Positions 1 through 12,486 of a stretch of 64,000 nucleotides of DNA are shown here, one piece after another; positions within the stretch are counted from its first letter, which is position 1, and every line of letters starts with the position of its first letter. The position numbers and the translations under genes are program-made. The stretch spans positions 2,294,001 to 2,358,000 of the forward strand of contig JAFEKR010000004.1 of the NCBI GenBank assembly GCA_019022495.1, read 5' to 3'. The notes beneath the pieces are model-generated. The model saw only the letters and a program-made list of their open reading frames with translations, searched no databases and was not told the origin of the DNA. Origin of the DNA: Epichloe hybrida (Eukaryota; Ascomycota; Sordariomycetes; Hypocreales; Clavicipitaceae).

Positions 1-456
1 TAAGGAGTAAAAAAGCAAGTAATAAGGGGATAAATTATAGTCTTATAGGTATTACCTCTTTTCTTACACTAGATATAGCGCTTAGAGGCATAGGCCTTAG
101 CTAGGTTAGATAATAAAGCCTAGGGGAAAAGATACTTAATCTTAGGTATCTTAGGCTTAATAGGTAAGTATTTCTTAAACTTAGCGTATCCTATATATAA
201 ATAGTATATATAGGAGCACTTCTTTAAGTAAATAGTTATTATTTTAATAGTAAGATAGTAATAACTAATAGGGGAAGAGTAGTGGTATTTAAAGGTTATA
301 ATATTTTATAAAGAACAGACTATGGTTATATAAGGATAAAAAAGGCAAAGTAATAGAGAGTTATAGGCGTATTTATAGTTAAGCGCTATGTGTTATTTGT
401 TATTATTTTGATGCGGCTGCTACTTAGCGAATAGCTATAGAATAACTAGCAAAAGC
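1..456. other. AT-rich RIP-degraded DNA, unassigned
   Basis: No open frame of useful length and no match to the other repeats of the window. It directly precedes an LTR start (LTR-d), so it may be the 3' interior or the flank of that element. I cannot decide which. Confidence 0.4.
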
Positions 457-540
457 TGTTTAGAAGCCTAGCTATAAGTGGGGGGGTAATTGTAAGGCCC
501 CACTTATAACATAAGTACACTAGCGCACCTCACAGACAGG
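457..540 (+). repeat. LTR-like repeat fragment (LTR-d), 5' part
   Basis: Starts TGTTTAGAAGCCTAGC and shares about 60 bp with the repeat at 49997-50232 (same order of GCCTAGCTATAAGT and AAGGCC blocks). It is cut at 540 where the hM element begins with CAGAG. The other copy runs to a CACA end, which suggests an LTR of about 236 bp. No target duplication was found. Confidence 0.45.
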
Positions 541-1034
541 CAGAGTATTACACTAAAACGTGTAGTGTAGTGTAGTATTTGTAGTGTAGTGTAATAACTA
601 TACTACAAACTACACTACACTATAAACTACACTAACTATAAGGAAAAAAAACTATATTACACTAACTACAAAAAAAAAAAAACTACAATACATTACACTA
701 TAAATTTTTTTTCCTAAACTACACTAACTACAAACACTACAAATGTAGTATTAGACTTTTTATTAGTTATTAGTATTATAAGGCTTAAAAGAATACTAGT
801 TATATAAAAGCTTTTATTATTACCTATTTTATTTAATTAGTTATAGAATTTATAATATTATATTATTTTAGTAATTTTACTATAACTAAGTAAGGTTATA
901 TATAATATTATACTTTTTTAATAATACTATTTAACTTAATACTCTTTTTCCCTAATATAACTTAAAGAAAAACCTTCTTATTATATTATTTACTATTTCT
1001 ATAAATTATTTTGTATTTCTATAAATTATTATTA
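541..1034 (-). mobile_element. hM copy A: hAT-type MITE, truncated
   Basis: Begins CAGAGTATTACACTAAAACG, the reverse complement of the right terminus of the copies at 28960-30838 and 35239-37205. It continues with the same subterminal TGTAGTGTAG blocks and AT-rich body in inverted order. It stops exactly at the TGTCAGG start of a solo LTR, and the rest of the element does not resume after that LTR. Confidence 0.75.
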
Positions 1035-1304
1035 TGTCAGGAGCGCAGAGGTCAAAGATAGGATGTTTATCGAAGCAGGTCTTCGGAGAACCTTTAGGCC
1101 ATATAGATAACAAAGAGGCTAGCTAGCTATAAGATAGCTATATGCTTATAGAGTAAGGTATTTATTAAAGACTATATATATTATTAGTGCTAGGTTAGAG
1201 ATTAAAACCTTTATATACTTACCCCTAGCTAGTATTTATCTAGTAGTAATTATAATAGTCTTAGCTATTACTTTATTCTTAACCTTTTAGTATAGGCTAT
1301 AATA
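1035..1304 (+). repeat. solo LTR, family LTR-b, copy 1
   Basis: A 270-bp sequence, TGTCAGGAGCGCAGAGG to GGCTATAATA, collinear with the solo LTR at 10875-11144, which ends CCGTGACA. Differences are mainly C-to-T or G-to-A, as RIP produces. Flanks TATTA/AATTA match at four of five positions. No internal retrotransposon sequence follows. Confidence 0.7.
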
Positions 1305-1507
1305 AATTAATCTCTCTTAACCTTTTTAAGGATATAAACTATTAGCTAGATTATTATATAGCTAATACTCTAAAGATCTATAAGAAACACGCTAGTACCT
1401 TATAATAATAAAGCTATAGATAATTAGGAAAATAAAGAACCCCTATAATCTAAAACTATAGATAATAGGGTGTAATAAACACCACTTAATCCTAATTTAG
1501 GTAAAGG

Positions 1508-2328
1508 TGTTAAAAATAAGACCTATTTTTAGCCCTTTCTAGTTAAAGGACCTTTCTATTACTAGCTTGCATTGCAAGCCTGACAACTGCACTGCAGCTG
1601 TTAACGGTCGCGAAGGTGGCCGTCAATGGCTACGTCGCAGCTGTTAACAGCTGCGACTAACCGTGTGGATAACTAATCCAAATCAATTATTAATTGTGGA
1701 TTATTTAATTGCGTTGTGGCTACAAGCGCAGCCACAACCGCAGCGCCACTAGTAATTAGGTAAGCTAGGGTGACGTAAGCAGGTTACCCTATAGCTATTT
1801 TTAACAGCGATTTTCTCTTTAACTAGAGGTTATACAAAAGTCTTATATATAGCAAATTAAAGCTAGAAGACAGGGCTTTTATTTTATGCAGGAATATTTT
1901 TTGGACTAAAATTTAGTGCATACGGGTTGCTAGTTTGTATGGTGGTGAGTCGATTTTTTGGATTTTACATATAAATGAATTTTGCGGAAAATAAAAAGTG
2001 GCCTATAAGACCTCTTTGGCAGTCTAGATTCACTAATACGGTTAGTGAGTATATAAGAGAAAGAAGATCTTTTTAATCTAGCTAGATAGCTAGGCCTCTT
2101 AATCTAACAGCCGCATTGCCTGTATAACATCACTAAAATCAATTCTATTAGTATATAAGATATCGTAAAAGTCATCTAGATTGAATTCTATTAGTTGATA
2201 ACTGCTGAAACCTTCCGTTGCGTTGCGTTAAATAAATATTCAACGTGGTGGCTTTATTAGTCCCTGACCGTAGAAGCTGCACCTATATAGCTGTTGCCAG
2301 CCGGCAACTAGCTCCCTACATTTCAATA
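1508..2328 (+). repeat. 5' LTR of truncated CopA
   Basis: 821 bp, TGTTAAAAATAAGACC to CATTTCAATA, collinear with the two 817-bp LTRs at 13205 and 19534. This copy keeps more C and G (for example GCAGCTGTTAACGG) than the others, so it is the least mutated LTR of the family here. The terminal CA has become TA. Confidence 0.9.
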
Positions 2329-2339
2329 GGTTATGAGCC
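2329..2339 (+). promoter_or_regulatory. primer binding site, tRNA-Met anticodon arm type
   Basis: GGTTATGAGCC directly follows the LTR. It is complementary to GGCTCATAACC, the anticodon arm of a methionine tRNA (CAU anticodon), not to a tRNA 3' end. Copia of Drosophila is known to prime from a half-tRNA-iMet, so this is a credible internal-primer site. Confidence 0.65.
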
Positions 2340-2380
2340 TGGCCTATCACTATAAAATTCTTTCTAGTGCACTTTACGTA

Positions 2381-2616
2381 CGGTTACAGAAGACTTCCCT
2401 TCTATAAAACAGGAAGGACCCGCGAGATAGAAGCTATTCCCTTCTATAAAAAAGGAATCATTGTGGTTACAGAAGATTTCCCTTCTATAAAAAGGAAATT
2501 CAGCGAGAATAGAAGCTTTTCCCTTCTATAAAAAGGAAATTTAGCGCGGATAGAAGCTTTTCCCTTCTATAAAAAGGAATTTCAGTACGCATAGAAGACT
2601 TCCCTTCTATAAAATT
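2381..2616 (+). repeat. leader tandem repeats of CopA (six units)
   Basis: Between primer site and gag start lie six units of about 35-43 bp, each centred on TTCCCTTCTATAAAA and followed by a GGAA block that can pair with TTCC. The complete CopA copy has seven units in the same place, so unit number varies. A role in RNA packaging, translation or transcription is possible but unproven. Confidence 0.85.
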
Positions 2617-2621
2617 AGAAG

Positions 2622-4028
2622 ATGGCTACTAATTAACAAGGTCAGGGACCTCCAGTCCCTGATCTTAGTGCGCAAGAGGTTCTAAATAACTAGCTAAAAG
2701 AGCAGGTTATTAAACAACAAAATGCTATCGATCTAGTAATACAGAAGCTAGAGTCCTTAACTTTAGCTATTAATAATAGACCTATGGAGGGTGTGGAAGC
2801 TACTAAGCCCGCTAGTTAGCAGCAAGTTTAGCAGCCTATTCAAGAAAAGGCACCTGAATCTAGCTCTATACAAGCTGCCTTTAATAATTCAATTATTAAG
2901 GAATTTAATAAGAGAGTTTATAGCTTCCCTAAGACTGCTAAGCTTAAAGGAGCTGAAAATTTCAATCAATAGAAACAAGCCCTAGCTATCCAATTTAGAG
3001 CTTTAGGCATGCCTAATTTTCTAGATAATCCGGATATTTCTAGGGTGCTAGGGGACGCTAACTAAGCTATTATCCTAATGTTACTAAGGGATAGTTATAC
3101 GGAAGGCCCCTAAGCCGCTATAACTTGGCAAAAATCACCTAAAGAAGGCTATAATTTACTTGTACGGCAGTATTCACATAGCGTTGAAATCTAGAGGGGG
3201 TCCCTATATTCTGAATTTCATAACCTGAATTTTCATGGATTTAAGGGGACTTTAGAAGCCTTTAATGCAGTCTTTAATAATCTACTAGCTAGATTATCGA
3301 TTTCAGGGGTCCTAATTAATCCTATAGATTAGGTTAATCAATATCTTTAATCCCTAAAATCAACCTTCCCTTAGTAAGCTAAGAGGCAATGATTTAGCAT
3401 GCGTACAAATAGGGCTATAGGGGTCCCCCTAGAAGCCCTAAATCTTGAATTCCTAATGGCAGACCTTCTAGCTAAACAGAGGGATAAGTTATCTACGGTA
3501 GCCAAAGCCCTAAATTATAGGGCTAAAGACCTAGAAAAGGGCGCTAAAGATAAAGAAAAGGCCCCTAAAGGTTAGAAGAAGAAGAAAGAAGGCTCTGAAG
3601 AAAATAAGGGCTCTTCTAATTCTAATAAGAAGAAAAAGAAGCAAAAGGGTTAAAAATCAGATAAAAAGAATACTAAAGAACTTACAGAGGGTTCTTTTAT
3701 GCTAGGAAATTACAACCTTTCTAACGGAGCACTTAATCCGTACAAGAAACCTAGCAATTACAAGACTAGTTATAAGAGCTCTAGCGATAGTAGCTCTAAT
3801 TCTAGCTCTAGTAATTCAGATAATGAAAAACAAGAAATTAATACCTTAAATGGTTTTAATTATTACAGTAAAGACATGAAAAAGGCCCTATTATATAATA
3901 CAGGTTTAACTATACATATAGTTAATTCTAGGGAGGTCTTTAGGGATTATACCCCTTTTAAGAAGGGGGAATCCAACCCTATTATAACTAGTGGTGGCCC
4001 TATTTATCCTAAGGGTCATAGTAGTGCT
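2622..4028 (+). pseudogene. CopA gag and protease region (RIP-disrupted)
   Basis: The frame starts at ATG 2622 (MATN then TAA) and reads a Ty1/Copia gag with a lysine-rich stretch (about 3560-3660, KKKK runs) and a serine-rich linker (about 3775-3830). Stops are almost all TAA/TAG replacing CAA/CAG/TGG. From about 3890 the frame reads LLYNTGLTIHIVN, the aspartic protease active-site region in which the expected D-T-G has become N-T-G. An open stretch of 116 codons survives at 3699-4046. The frame is abandoned near 4046 and the element is cut at 4253. Gag would coat the RNA particle and protease would process the polyprotein, but neither can work here. Confidence 0.8.
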
Positions 4029-4253
4029 GTTTTTAAGGTCTTATATTAAAAGAAACCTAATAAATATAGGACCTTAGTGCTAAAGGATGCTCTATATTTT
4101 CCTTAGCTTAATGTTAATATAGTTAGTGGCCTTATTCACTATATATCTGGCGGTTGCTTTATAAAAAACTATCTTTATCTTAAAGATAGGTCTTGTATTG
4201 CTGCCCTAGATATAGAAAAACATGGTTTTTTCTTTCACGTTAAAAACCAATCT

Positions 4254-4467
4254 TGTAAGAGCTTAGGCTTTGCCTAAGCATTATTTGTATAGCAGTTAGA
4301 GAGGGGAGTGGTAAAAGCAGTTAGGGTAAGGAAAGGAGGCTTATATAAGTAGCTAAGGGGGTATAAGGGGCACTACTAGGGATAGCCTCTTACCCTTTCT
4401 CCTTTCTCCTTAAGTCTCTTAATACTATATTAACGCCCTATTATAATAGCCTAGGGGCTAGTCTATA
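4254..4467. repeat. LTR-e, 214 bp, copy 1
   Basis: TGTAAGAGCTTAGGC to GGGGCTAGTCTATA, present as an inverted copy of identical length at 56492-56705. It contains the palindrome GCTTAGGC-TTT-GCCTAAGC near one end. It begins exactly where the CopA copy is interrupted. Left flank AATCT is not repeated on the right, so either internal sequence follows or the second duplicate is lost. It could be the 5' LTR of the gypsy element to its right, but see the finding on polarity. Confidence 0.65.
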
Positions 4468-7400
4468 ATAATTAAAAGACTTCCTTTAGTCTTTTTTAAT
4501 AACTACTAAAAGATATAATAGAAATACTAATAGATATATTAATAAATATAGCAGACACGCTCTAACTATAAGACTAACCTAGCTAAGGGATAATAACTCC
4601 CTTATCTAACGCTATAGCACTACTAGTAGCTTAATAGGCCTAATTTAAGACAATTTAACTTATACTTAATAAGTAAATAGTAGAACTTATATACCTTTAA
4701 TAATAAGTAACTATAAATACTATAGGACCCTTAACCTAATTACCTATTATAGCCTAGCCTAATACCTTAATAGTAAACCTTACTTTACCTCTTACCTCTA
4801 ACCTAGTCTTAACTATACCTAGGGTAAAATAAAAACCTATCCCTATAGGTAACCTATATAATAGTAATAAGGCCTTATTTACTATATAAAAGTTCCTAAT
4901 AGAATATAAGCTATAGGTAAATAAGGACTTTATTAAAACTAATAAGAATAGGTAAATATTTATTTACTAGAACTTATTCTCTAAAGTCTAGTCCTAGGTA
5001 ATTACTTTCTTTAAATAAGGTAGTATTTATAATTTTAACCTAGCTAAATTCCTAGAATACCTTAGGTCTATGTTCTCTAATTTATATAGGTAAGAGATAG
5101 CCCTTATAGAACTTAACTAGATAAAATAAGGCCTAGGGGAGCTATTTTTTATATTCTTTATTTACTTTATAAAGAAGCTCTTATTAGTAAGAGGGGATTA
5201 TTAAGGGGATAATATAAAGCTAGTAAAGCTTTAATAAGCGCTTAATAAGTGTTTAAGAGAAATTAGTATAAGCTAGGGTATTAGCTAAAGCATATAGCAT
5301 ATAGCTATTATATAGTATTATAAGATTATAGTTAATATTAAGGCCCTTACTATAGAGAATAAGTACTAGTCCTAATGTAGACTATAGCTAGCTAAACCTA
5401 TACCTTAGACTAATTATAAGGGTAATATACTAATAACTAAGGTATATGTAGTAAGGACTTAATTAGGAAAATAAAATAAGCTAGTTAAGAAAGAGAAAGG
5501 TCTAAAGCTAGCTATAAATATATAATAAGCTAAATAAGTATTAGAAGTAAAGTTAGCTAAATACTATTAGGAGAGATACTACCTATAATATAAATCTAAG
5601 GATTACTATATTTAGGAGTATACCTTTCTCCTACCCTATCCCCTATAGGTTAGTATTAACTTATATAAAGTAAATAAGGAAAGCGTAAATAAGGAGGTAA
5701 ATATTCCCCTTATAGAAAATAAGTAACCCCTAAGTAAAGTCTTATATAAGGGTAAGGAGACTAACTATATACTATAATATAAGATAACTATTTAAGCTAT
5801 ATCGAGTTAAAGCAAGATATAGTATAATATATAGACTAACTACTATTCTTAATTCCTATACTCTTTAATATATATTATTATATTAATATCTAGATTAATT
5901 ATAGTTATAATTATTATAGTGCTATAAGTAAGTTAGTAGTAAAACAGTTTAGCCTAGAGCTTATATAGTTACTAAAGAGAAAGTATGTCTAGACTATAGT
6001 GAAAATAAAAAGAAAAGAAAAGAGAGTATAGGAGAATACCTCCTTAATTACTTATATAGTACACACTAGAATAAACATTAATAGCTAGGAGTTATTAGTA
6101 TATTTATATATTATCCTAGGCCTTATATAAGATATTATACTTAGGATACTATAGCTAGAATATTATAATATAGTTATTTATATAGTAAAATAGTAATTAG
6201 TTATTAGAGTAGTAAAGGGCTTAATATATCTCTAAAGCCTTTACATATAGGGTAAAGACTCTAGTATAGGGGATTATTAGGTCCTTATATACTATAGAAG
6301 CGCACTAGGCACACTAGAGAAAGGACACTTCTATAATATTTATTACTATAAGCCTTAGGGAGATAATAATAGTATTATAGATTATAGTGCCTAAGATAAA
6401 ACCAAATAGCCTAGACATATTAATATTACCTAAGGAGTTAGCTAACTTTATAGAGCTTTTTAATAAAGCTAAAGCTAATAGCCTACCTCCTTACTAGGGG
6501 TCCCTTAATTACTATATATGCTTATATAAGAATTAGGATAGGTCTAAACTAACACTCCCTTAGGGACTGCTATATAATATACTAAGGGACTAGCTTCTAG
6601 AGGTTAGACACTAGATCACAGACTTAATAAATAAGGGTTAGATTTATACTAGCTTATTATTAGCTATAGCTCTAGTTCTCCTTATTAAAAAGGCTAATAA
6701 GGGTTAGCGTTTTTATATAAACTACTACGCTCTTAATAAGATAATAGTATAGGATTACTATTCTTTTCTATTAATTAAGGAAACACTCTATTCCTTATCC
6801 TAGGTATACTAGTTTATAAAGGTAAATATTTATATAGCGTTTTATAAGCTATAGATTACTAAGAGCTAGGAGTACCTAATAGCATTTTAAACTAGGTTTA
6901 GGCTATTTAAGTAGCTAGTTTACCCCTTTAGCCTAGCTAGTACACTAGTAATATTCTAATATTATATTAATAAGTCCTTAGGGGATATGTTAGGGGATTT
7001 TATTATAGTATACTTAGATAATATCTTATTACTTAGGGGGATTAAGGAAAGACGTATATAGCTAAGGTCTAGGTAATATTAGGCTGCCTAAGGGCTATAG
7101 GGTTATACTTAGACCTTAATAAGTCTATGTTTATAGTAAAGGAGGTTTAATACCTAGGATATATTATTATAGTAAGTTATTTTATTTATCTAGATCTAGC
7201 AAAGGTTATAGCTATTAAGGAATAAGTAGCCCTAATAAAACTTTAGAGGGTCTATAGCTTCCTAAGGTTTACTAACTTTTACTATAACTTTATTAGTAAC
7301 TTTTTAGAACTAGTAGCACTGCTAATATAATTAACTAAGAGAAATGTCCCTTTTTAATAGAGGCCTAAAGAGAATAATGCCTTTAATAGGTTAAAAGACG

Positions 7401-9367
7401 CCTTTATTTATATACCTAGTACTAGTATAATAGGATCTAGATCTCCCTATAGTGGTAAAAGCTAATTATTTAGGAATAGCTATTAGAAAATACCTTTCCT
7501 AATAAGGCTAGGATAGCGTTATATACCTAGTTACTTACTACTCCGCTAGCCTTATGTCCTTATAAAAGAACTATATAATTTATAATAAGAAATTATTAGC
7601 TATTATCTTATGCCTTAAGGCATAGTTAGCTAAGCTATAGGGCGTTTCTAGTCTATTTATAATCTATATAGACTATAAGAACCTAGAGTACTTTATAACT
7701 CCTTAGTTAATATTAGAGTAATAAGCTTAATAGGTAAATATACTTATACTATTTAATTTCTATCTTTAGTATAAACCTAGTATATAAGCATAGTAGCTTA
7801 ATGCTCTTTCCTAAAGGGAATAAAACTAGAAAGAGGTAACCTCTAGAATAGGACATATCCTATAAACTATTACTATTATATAACTCTTGCTAATACTAGA
7901 TAGATAGTAAGATAATAGTAGTATAGTGTTATTACTAGCTAGTAAGGTTTTCTTTACTACTAAATACCTTTAGACCTTATAGGACTAGGCTATTATCTCT
8001 AACCCTATATATAGTATTTAATTAAAGGCTATTTAGGAAGGGGCCTAGAGGTTTCCTATTAAGGCACTTATAAGGGAGTAAGTAGTAAATTATTTTATAA
8101 GCACTTATAAAGCACTTTAGTTTAAGGGCTATACTTAAGTCCTAGCTTAGGAGCCTCTTATAATAACCCTAATATAGTAATGCTATAATTTACTAGTAGT
8201 AAGGCACCTAGGCTATAATACTATATTCTAAATCTTATAATAGTAGTTTTACTAGGATAGGATATTATAAGATATTACTAGGTTTATTTATAACTATTAC
8301 TACTATAGTAGTTATAAGAGCTATTAATATTACTAGGGCTTACTAAAGCCTTTACCTATCCCTAACTAGTTCTAGTTATAAATCTCTATTAACTTTATAA
8401 TAAACTTACTAGCACTATCCCTAGAAAAACCATAATACCTAATGGTTATTATAGATTAACTCTTTAAATTTATTTAGCTTAAGGCTATAATATCTATAGG
8501 AGCTAAGGAATATATAAAGAGGTTTAAAATAGTTTAGTAATAGTTTAGGGGGTTTCCTTAATTAATTATTATAGATTATAGTTTAGATTAGTTAGGAAAG
8601 TTTTAGATAATATTATGCTTCTTAGTTAGGATTAATTAGTTACTTTTTATATTATATTACTTATAAACTAATAGTAGTACTAAGTAAGTAAACTAAGAGA
8701 TATAAGTAATACTATATATTATAGTCTCCTTCTTATAGTTTAACTAGCTAAAATATCTAGCTACTTACTAGCTTATAATTAATAATAGGCTATTTTCTAT
8801 AATAGGAGTTAGCCTAAATAAGCTACTATATAGCTATAATCTAAAGCTAGTCTAGTTACTACTAAATATATTTGCTTCTATAATAATACTAAAGGGGTAA
8901 GTAATATAGTTCCTTAAGTACCTTTAGGAGAGTACTTATCTAGTATAAGCTATAATAGCCTATATATAATAAAGGTAATAGGATACTATATTTACTTTAT
9001 ATTAGCTAGTAAAATAGTTTTAGGTAGGAGATAAAATATAGCTTTTACTTAAAAATATTAAAACTAACTACCCCTTATAAAAACTTAATTAAGTAGTAGT
9101 AAAGTATATAGTTATAGAAGTCCTAATATTACTTATAGTATAGCTTAATATCCTAAGAGGTATTTACCTAGTATTTTATATAAACCTTATTAAATACGCT
9201 ATAAAGGACTCTTTCCTTAGTTAAAAGCTTTAGGACTTCTATCTAGGACTAGAATAAGTCCTAGTAAAGGGTAATAATAAACTTATTAAGGAATATTAGA
9301 TTAAGTAAATCCTAGTAGCTTAGAATGCCTTAGGCTAGGGTAAGAGATATAATATACTTATTAAGTA
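4468..9367 (+). pseudogene. Ty3/gypsy gag-pol with chromodomain (RIP-disrupted, 3' truncated)
   Basis: Reading the plus strand through TAA/TAG codons gives the Ty3/gypsy order. Gag ends in a zinc-knuckle-like stretch near 5575-5625 whose cysteines are largely TAC/TAT. Reverse transcriptase follows at about 6500-7100, with LVYPFSLAST and the catalytic box VYLDN at 7008-7022 (YLDD with the last GAT mutated to AAT). RNase H is at about 7430-7640 (YYSASLMSL, then NYIIYNKKLLAIIL). Integrase is at about 8160-8900. A chromodomain-like end (KEY-IK-ILVA) lies at 9286-9366. The frame stops abruptly where normal-composition DNA starts, so the 3' end and right LTR are lost. The element would have copied itself through RNA and targeted heterochromatin through the chromodomain; it is dead now. 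Confidence 0.82.
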
Positions 9368-10590
9368 CAGCAATGTTCAATGGGAGTTTCGTCTCCCTTT
9401 TTTGGTTTCTGTTAGTAGGGCAAAAAGGACATCACATGCTTTGCTAAACCAGTCATTTCAGAAGATCGTTGGACAGGAGTCTGCTCCTCATCCCTATTTT
9501 CGGAAATCATTTGTCAGAATAGCTGTGAAAAAAAAAAGCCTCCGACGGATTTTCGGTTGAACTTTTACCTGCTCTAGCAACATCCTGTCTTACTTAGGAA
9601 AGATGGCGTCTATCTGCTCCTTGTACATCTCTTCCACCAGTTTACGCCTAATGCTTCCCTTCGATGCTGCCCGAGAACGGCTTCCCTTCTGCACGACAAT
9701 GATACGCCTCGCGTTGTCTGTCCGTTCGTGAACCATTCCTATCTTAGTAAAGGGCTTCATTCTAGCCATATCATCTCCTTGAGCTTTTTAACATCAATTC
9801 GACCACGTCCATTTTCCCCTTCCTTTGCCTCATTCACAAGCACAGGTGACGGTCGCAACGACCCAACCACAAGGGCAGCTTCGACGAGGTCGCCTGCACA
9901 CGTCTGCATAACCTCAGCTTCTATAGAGGATGCATTGCACCTGTAAGCAGTTTCCATCTTAATCCAGTTGTCGTTCCTTCTGGCCTTTGCTAATGTATCT
10001 GCTATGTGAGACTTTCTCTAACAGACCTCCTATCCATTACTTCCTATCTTGCGCGTTGCATAATAACTATGCTAGACAATTAGGTGATATAGAGACCGCT
10101 ACTAGTTCTAATAGTAGCCTTATAACCCTAATAACACGCTAGAGACAACAAGCAATAAGTAATAAGCAGGTGAGGTAAGTAAGGTGTCTTTTGAGGGTTA
10201 GCCACGCGCTGAATGTTGAAATTAACCATGATCTCCATTCTGGCCAAAAACACGTGTAACCGTTCTTTGCTTGCGTCTAAATTATTAACCTTGCCCGTTC
10301 CGTTCTCTTGCATCTGCGCTTCCCTTCCGGAGCCGGAGTTGAGATCCAAAGTCACACGCTCACGACTGCTCCCCGGGCAAAGATGCGGCAGTCTGCAGCA
10401 AGAATAGATGCTAGAGTCAGAGGCTCCGGCTTGCTTTCGGCTTGCTCTCCTACGCCGCACTGGCTCGTGCAAACAGATCTTAGTGCGGTATTATCCTCTA
10501 TTATTTGCAGAAAAGCGGGGAATATTATTGGACTACAGTGAATCCATGGATAGGTGTTAAGGATATTCACAGCCTCACATCGTAGCCTCA
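9368..10590. other. less mutated single-copy-looking island
   Basis: Base composition returns to near normal between the gypsy remnant and the next AT-rich block. CpG, CpA and GC-rich codons are common. It holds one frameshifted minus-strand frame (annotated separately) and another minus-strand open stretch at 10128-10472 that reads like protein (ASKERLHVFLARMEIMV) but has no recognised domain. It may be a host fragment or a young, little-RIPed element. Confidence 0.5.
9590..9993 (-). pseudogene. unrecognised frameshifted protein remnant
   Basis: Two minus-strand frames join into one plausible protein. The first (from about 9993 to 9757) includes METAYRCNASSIEAEV, acidic and alanine-rich. 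It runs into a stop, while the overlapping frame continues from about 9775 with ARMKPFTKIGMVHERTDNAR and a basic C-terminus (KGSRSRAASKGSIRRK), ending at TAA 9590. A one-base shift near 9765-9775 separates them. No start codon with a convincing context is visible and no domain is recognised. It could be the tail exon of a host gene or of a transposon protein; the frame logic is visible but function is unknown. Confidence 0.4.
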
Positions 10591-10874
10591 GATATTAGGC
10601 ATCACTCCCATTATCCTCTCTTTATTTACGTTTGTTATTGCAGTTTATTATAGGCTTTATTTAAAGACTTAGATTTATTACTACTAGATTTAAAGCTTAT
10701 AAGCTTCCCTTTTCTTTACTAGATTTTAAATTCCTAGATAGTAATTTTATATTATTTTCTAATCTAATTACTCTTTGCCTCCGTTTACATCACTTCACAG
10801 GTTATAAGCCTAGCGCTTATAATCGCACACCTTTTCTTTTATTTTTCTTCTTTATCTAACTATTATAGTATTAT

Positions 10875-11144
10875 TATCAGGAGCGCAGAGGTCAGAGATA
10901 GGATGTTCATTAAAGCGGGTCTTTAAAGAACCTTTAGGCTATGCAAATAATAAAGAGGCTAGCTAGCTATAAGATAGCTATATACTTATAAAGTAAGGTA
11001 TTTATTAAAGACTACGTATATTATTAGTACTAGGTTAGAGTTTAAAACCTTCACGCACCTGCCCCTAGCTAGTATTTATCTAGTAGTAACTGCAATAGTC
11101 TTAGCTATCACTTCGTTTATAACCTTTCAGTGCAAGCCGTGACA
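10875..11144 (+). repeat. solo LTR, family LTR-b, copy 2, with 5-bp target duplication
   Basis: 270 bp from TATCAGGAGCGC (TG mutated to TA) to AGCCGTGACA. It is flanked by ATTAT at 10870-10874 and ATTAT at 11145-11149, the duplication expected of LTR-element integration. The absence of internal sequence means the element was lost by LTR-LTR recombination. Confidence 0.88.
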
Positions 11145-11149
11145 ATTAT

Positions 11150-11808
11150 GTAATATTATATATACTTTCCTAATATCTTATCAAAGCAAAGTACTTAACT
11201 TATAGGGTAGCATAAGGACTCCCTTTTCTATACCTAAAACTAACATTAATAATAACACTATTTAAGTTAAGATTAGATTAATTATAATTTAGCTTCCTTT
11301 TATATATAAAAAGCTATAAAATTTTTACACACTTAGGAATTAAACGCATAACTTTTATTACATTCCTTCTAACCTATAAGTGTAATAAATTTTCCTTTAA
11401 CTATAAACTTATATAGGAATTAACACATTACGAATTTTATAATACACTTAAAAAGTTATCCCTTCTAGGTAAATCTTAGTAAATAGTAGGCTAGGATAAG
11501 ATATTCCTTATAGAATTACCTTAGGCACCTAAAACTAATAATCTAGATTTATTACTATTTAAGTAGTAATTAGTATTTTAGGTATAATAGTATAAAGTAA
11601 AGTAAGTGAAGTAAGTATAATAAATACCTTCTAACTAAGCTAAGGTAAAACTTTAAGGAGTATTTAAAAACGCCATTTAGCTACTTATACTTTTAACTTT
11701 ATATCTCTATATATTAGCAGCTACATAGCAATTTAATCTTTAGAGAGCTACTACTATAACTTCTACTAGACTAAATTAATAATAATTAGTATTAGTATGT
11801 ATAGTAAT
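11150..11808. other. AT-rich DNA, unassigned
   Basis: Follows the solo LTR and precedes the hM left terminus. Some A/C-rich stretches keep ACAC and CGCA, so mutation is uneven. I see no coding frame, no repeat shared with the rest of the window and no terminal structure. Confidence 0.4.
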
Positions 11809-12486
11809 TAGAGTATAGTTGTATTGTATTTATTGTATTTTTTCAGAAATATTTGTATTTGTATTGTATTTAAAAAAATTTGTATTTATTGTATTATATT
11901 GTATTAAATACAAATTATTTTGTAGTGTAGTTAGTGTAATAACTACACTAACTACAAACAATACAAATGTATTGTTAGGTAAAAAAAGAAAGTGGGACTT
12001 TTATTAGCTAAGGTTATTATTAGGATTAAAAGAGAATTAGTTAATAGAAACCTTTTATTATTAGCTATTTTATCTAATTAGTTATATAATTTATAATATT
12101 ATATTATTTTAAACATTTTACTATAACTAGTGTTAGATATAATATTATAACTTTTTAATAATACTATTATACTTATTACTTTATTTTACTAATATAACTT
12201 TAAGAAAAACCTTCTAATTATTTTATTTACTATTATTAGGAATTATTTTATATTTCTTTTATTAATTTAATAAAAAAATACCCTAAACTAATATAATTAA
12301 ATTAAATTAGAAATCTAAATAAACATCTAGAAGTTAATAGACTATATACTTAGTACTTAAATATTATTATTAAGAAAATAAGAACTTAAAAAAAGCTTAA
12401 ACTATTTATTTACTATTTAAATTAATTAAATATTACTTTAAGCTTTATAATTCTAAAGCTTTAAGAAGTTATATATAGTAACTTTA
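11809..12486 (+). mobile_element. hM copy Z, left arm
   Basis: Starts TAGAGTATAGTTGTATTG, a mutated form of the CAGAGTATTGTTTGTATT terminus seen inverted at 47341, and continues collinearly with that copy. At 12482-12486 (CTTTA) it is broken by the CopB element. The element resumes after 26481 with CTTTATATATCTTATT, matching the uninterrupted order in other copies. Confidence 0.85.

Larger units (their letters stand above)
1508..4253 (+). mobile_element. CopA Copia retrotransposon, 5' half (truncated)
   Basis: LTR, primer site, leader repeats, gag and protease region of the same family as the complete copy at 13205-20350. Nucleotide collinearity continues to CCAATCT at 4253, where the complete copy goes on ACACTAAC but this one changes to the LTR-e repeat. 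The integrase, RT and RNase H half is missing from the window, so this copy was cut by a later insertion or deletion. Confidence 0.9.

Noticed and set aside
11819..12007. 62-codon frame, with a related 87-codon frame at 47067-47330
   Set aside because: Both are the TTGTATTTATTG subterminal repeat of hM read as protein; no gene.
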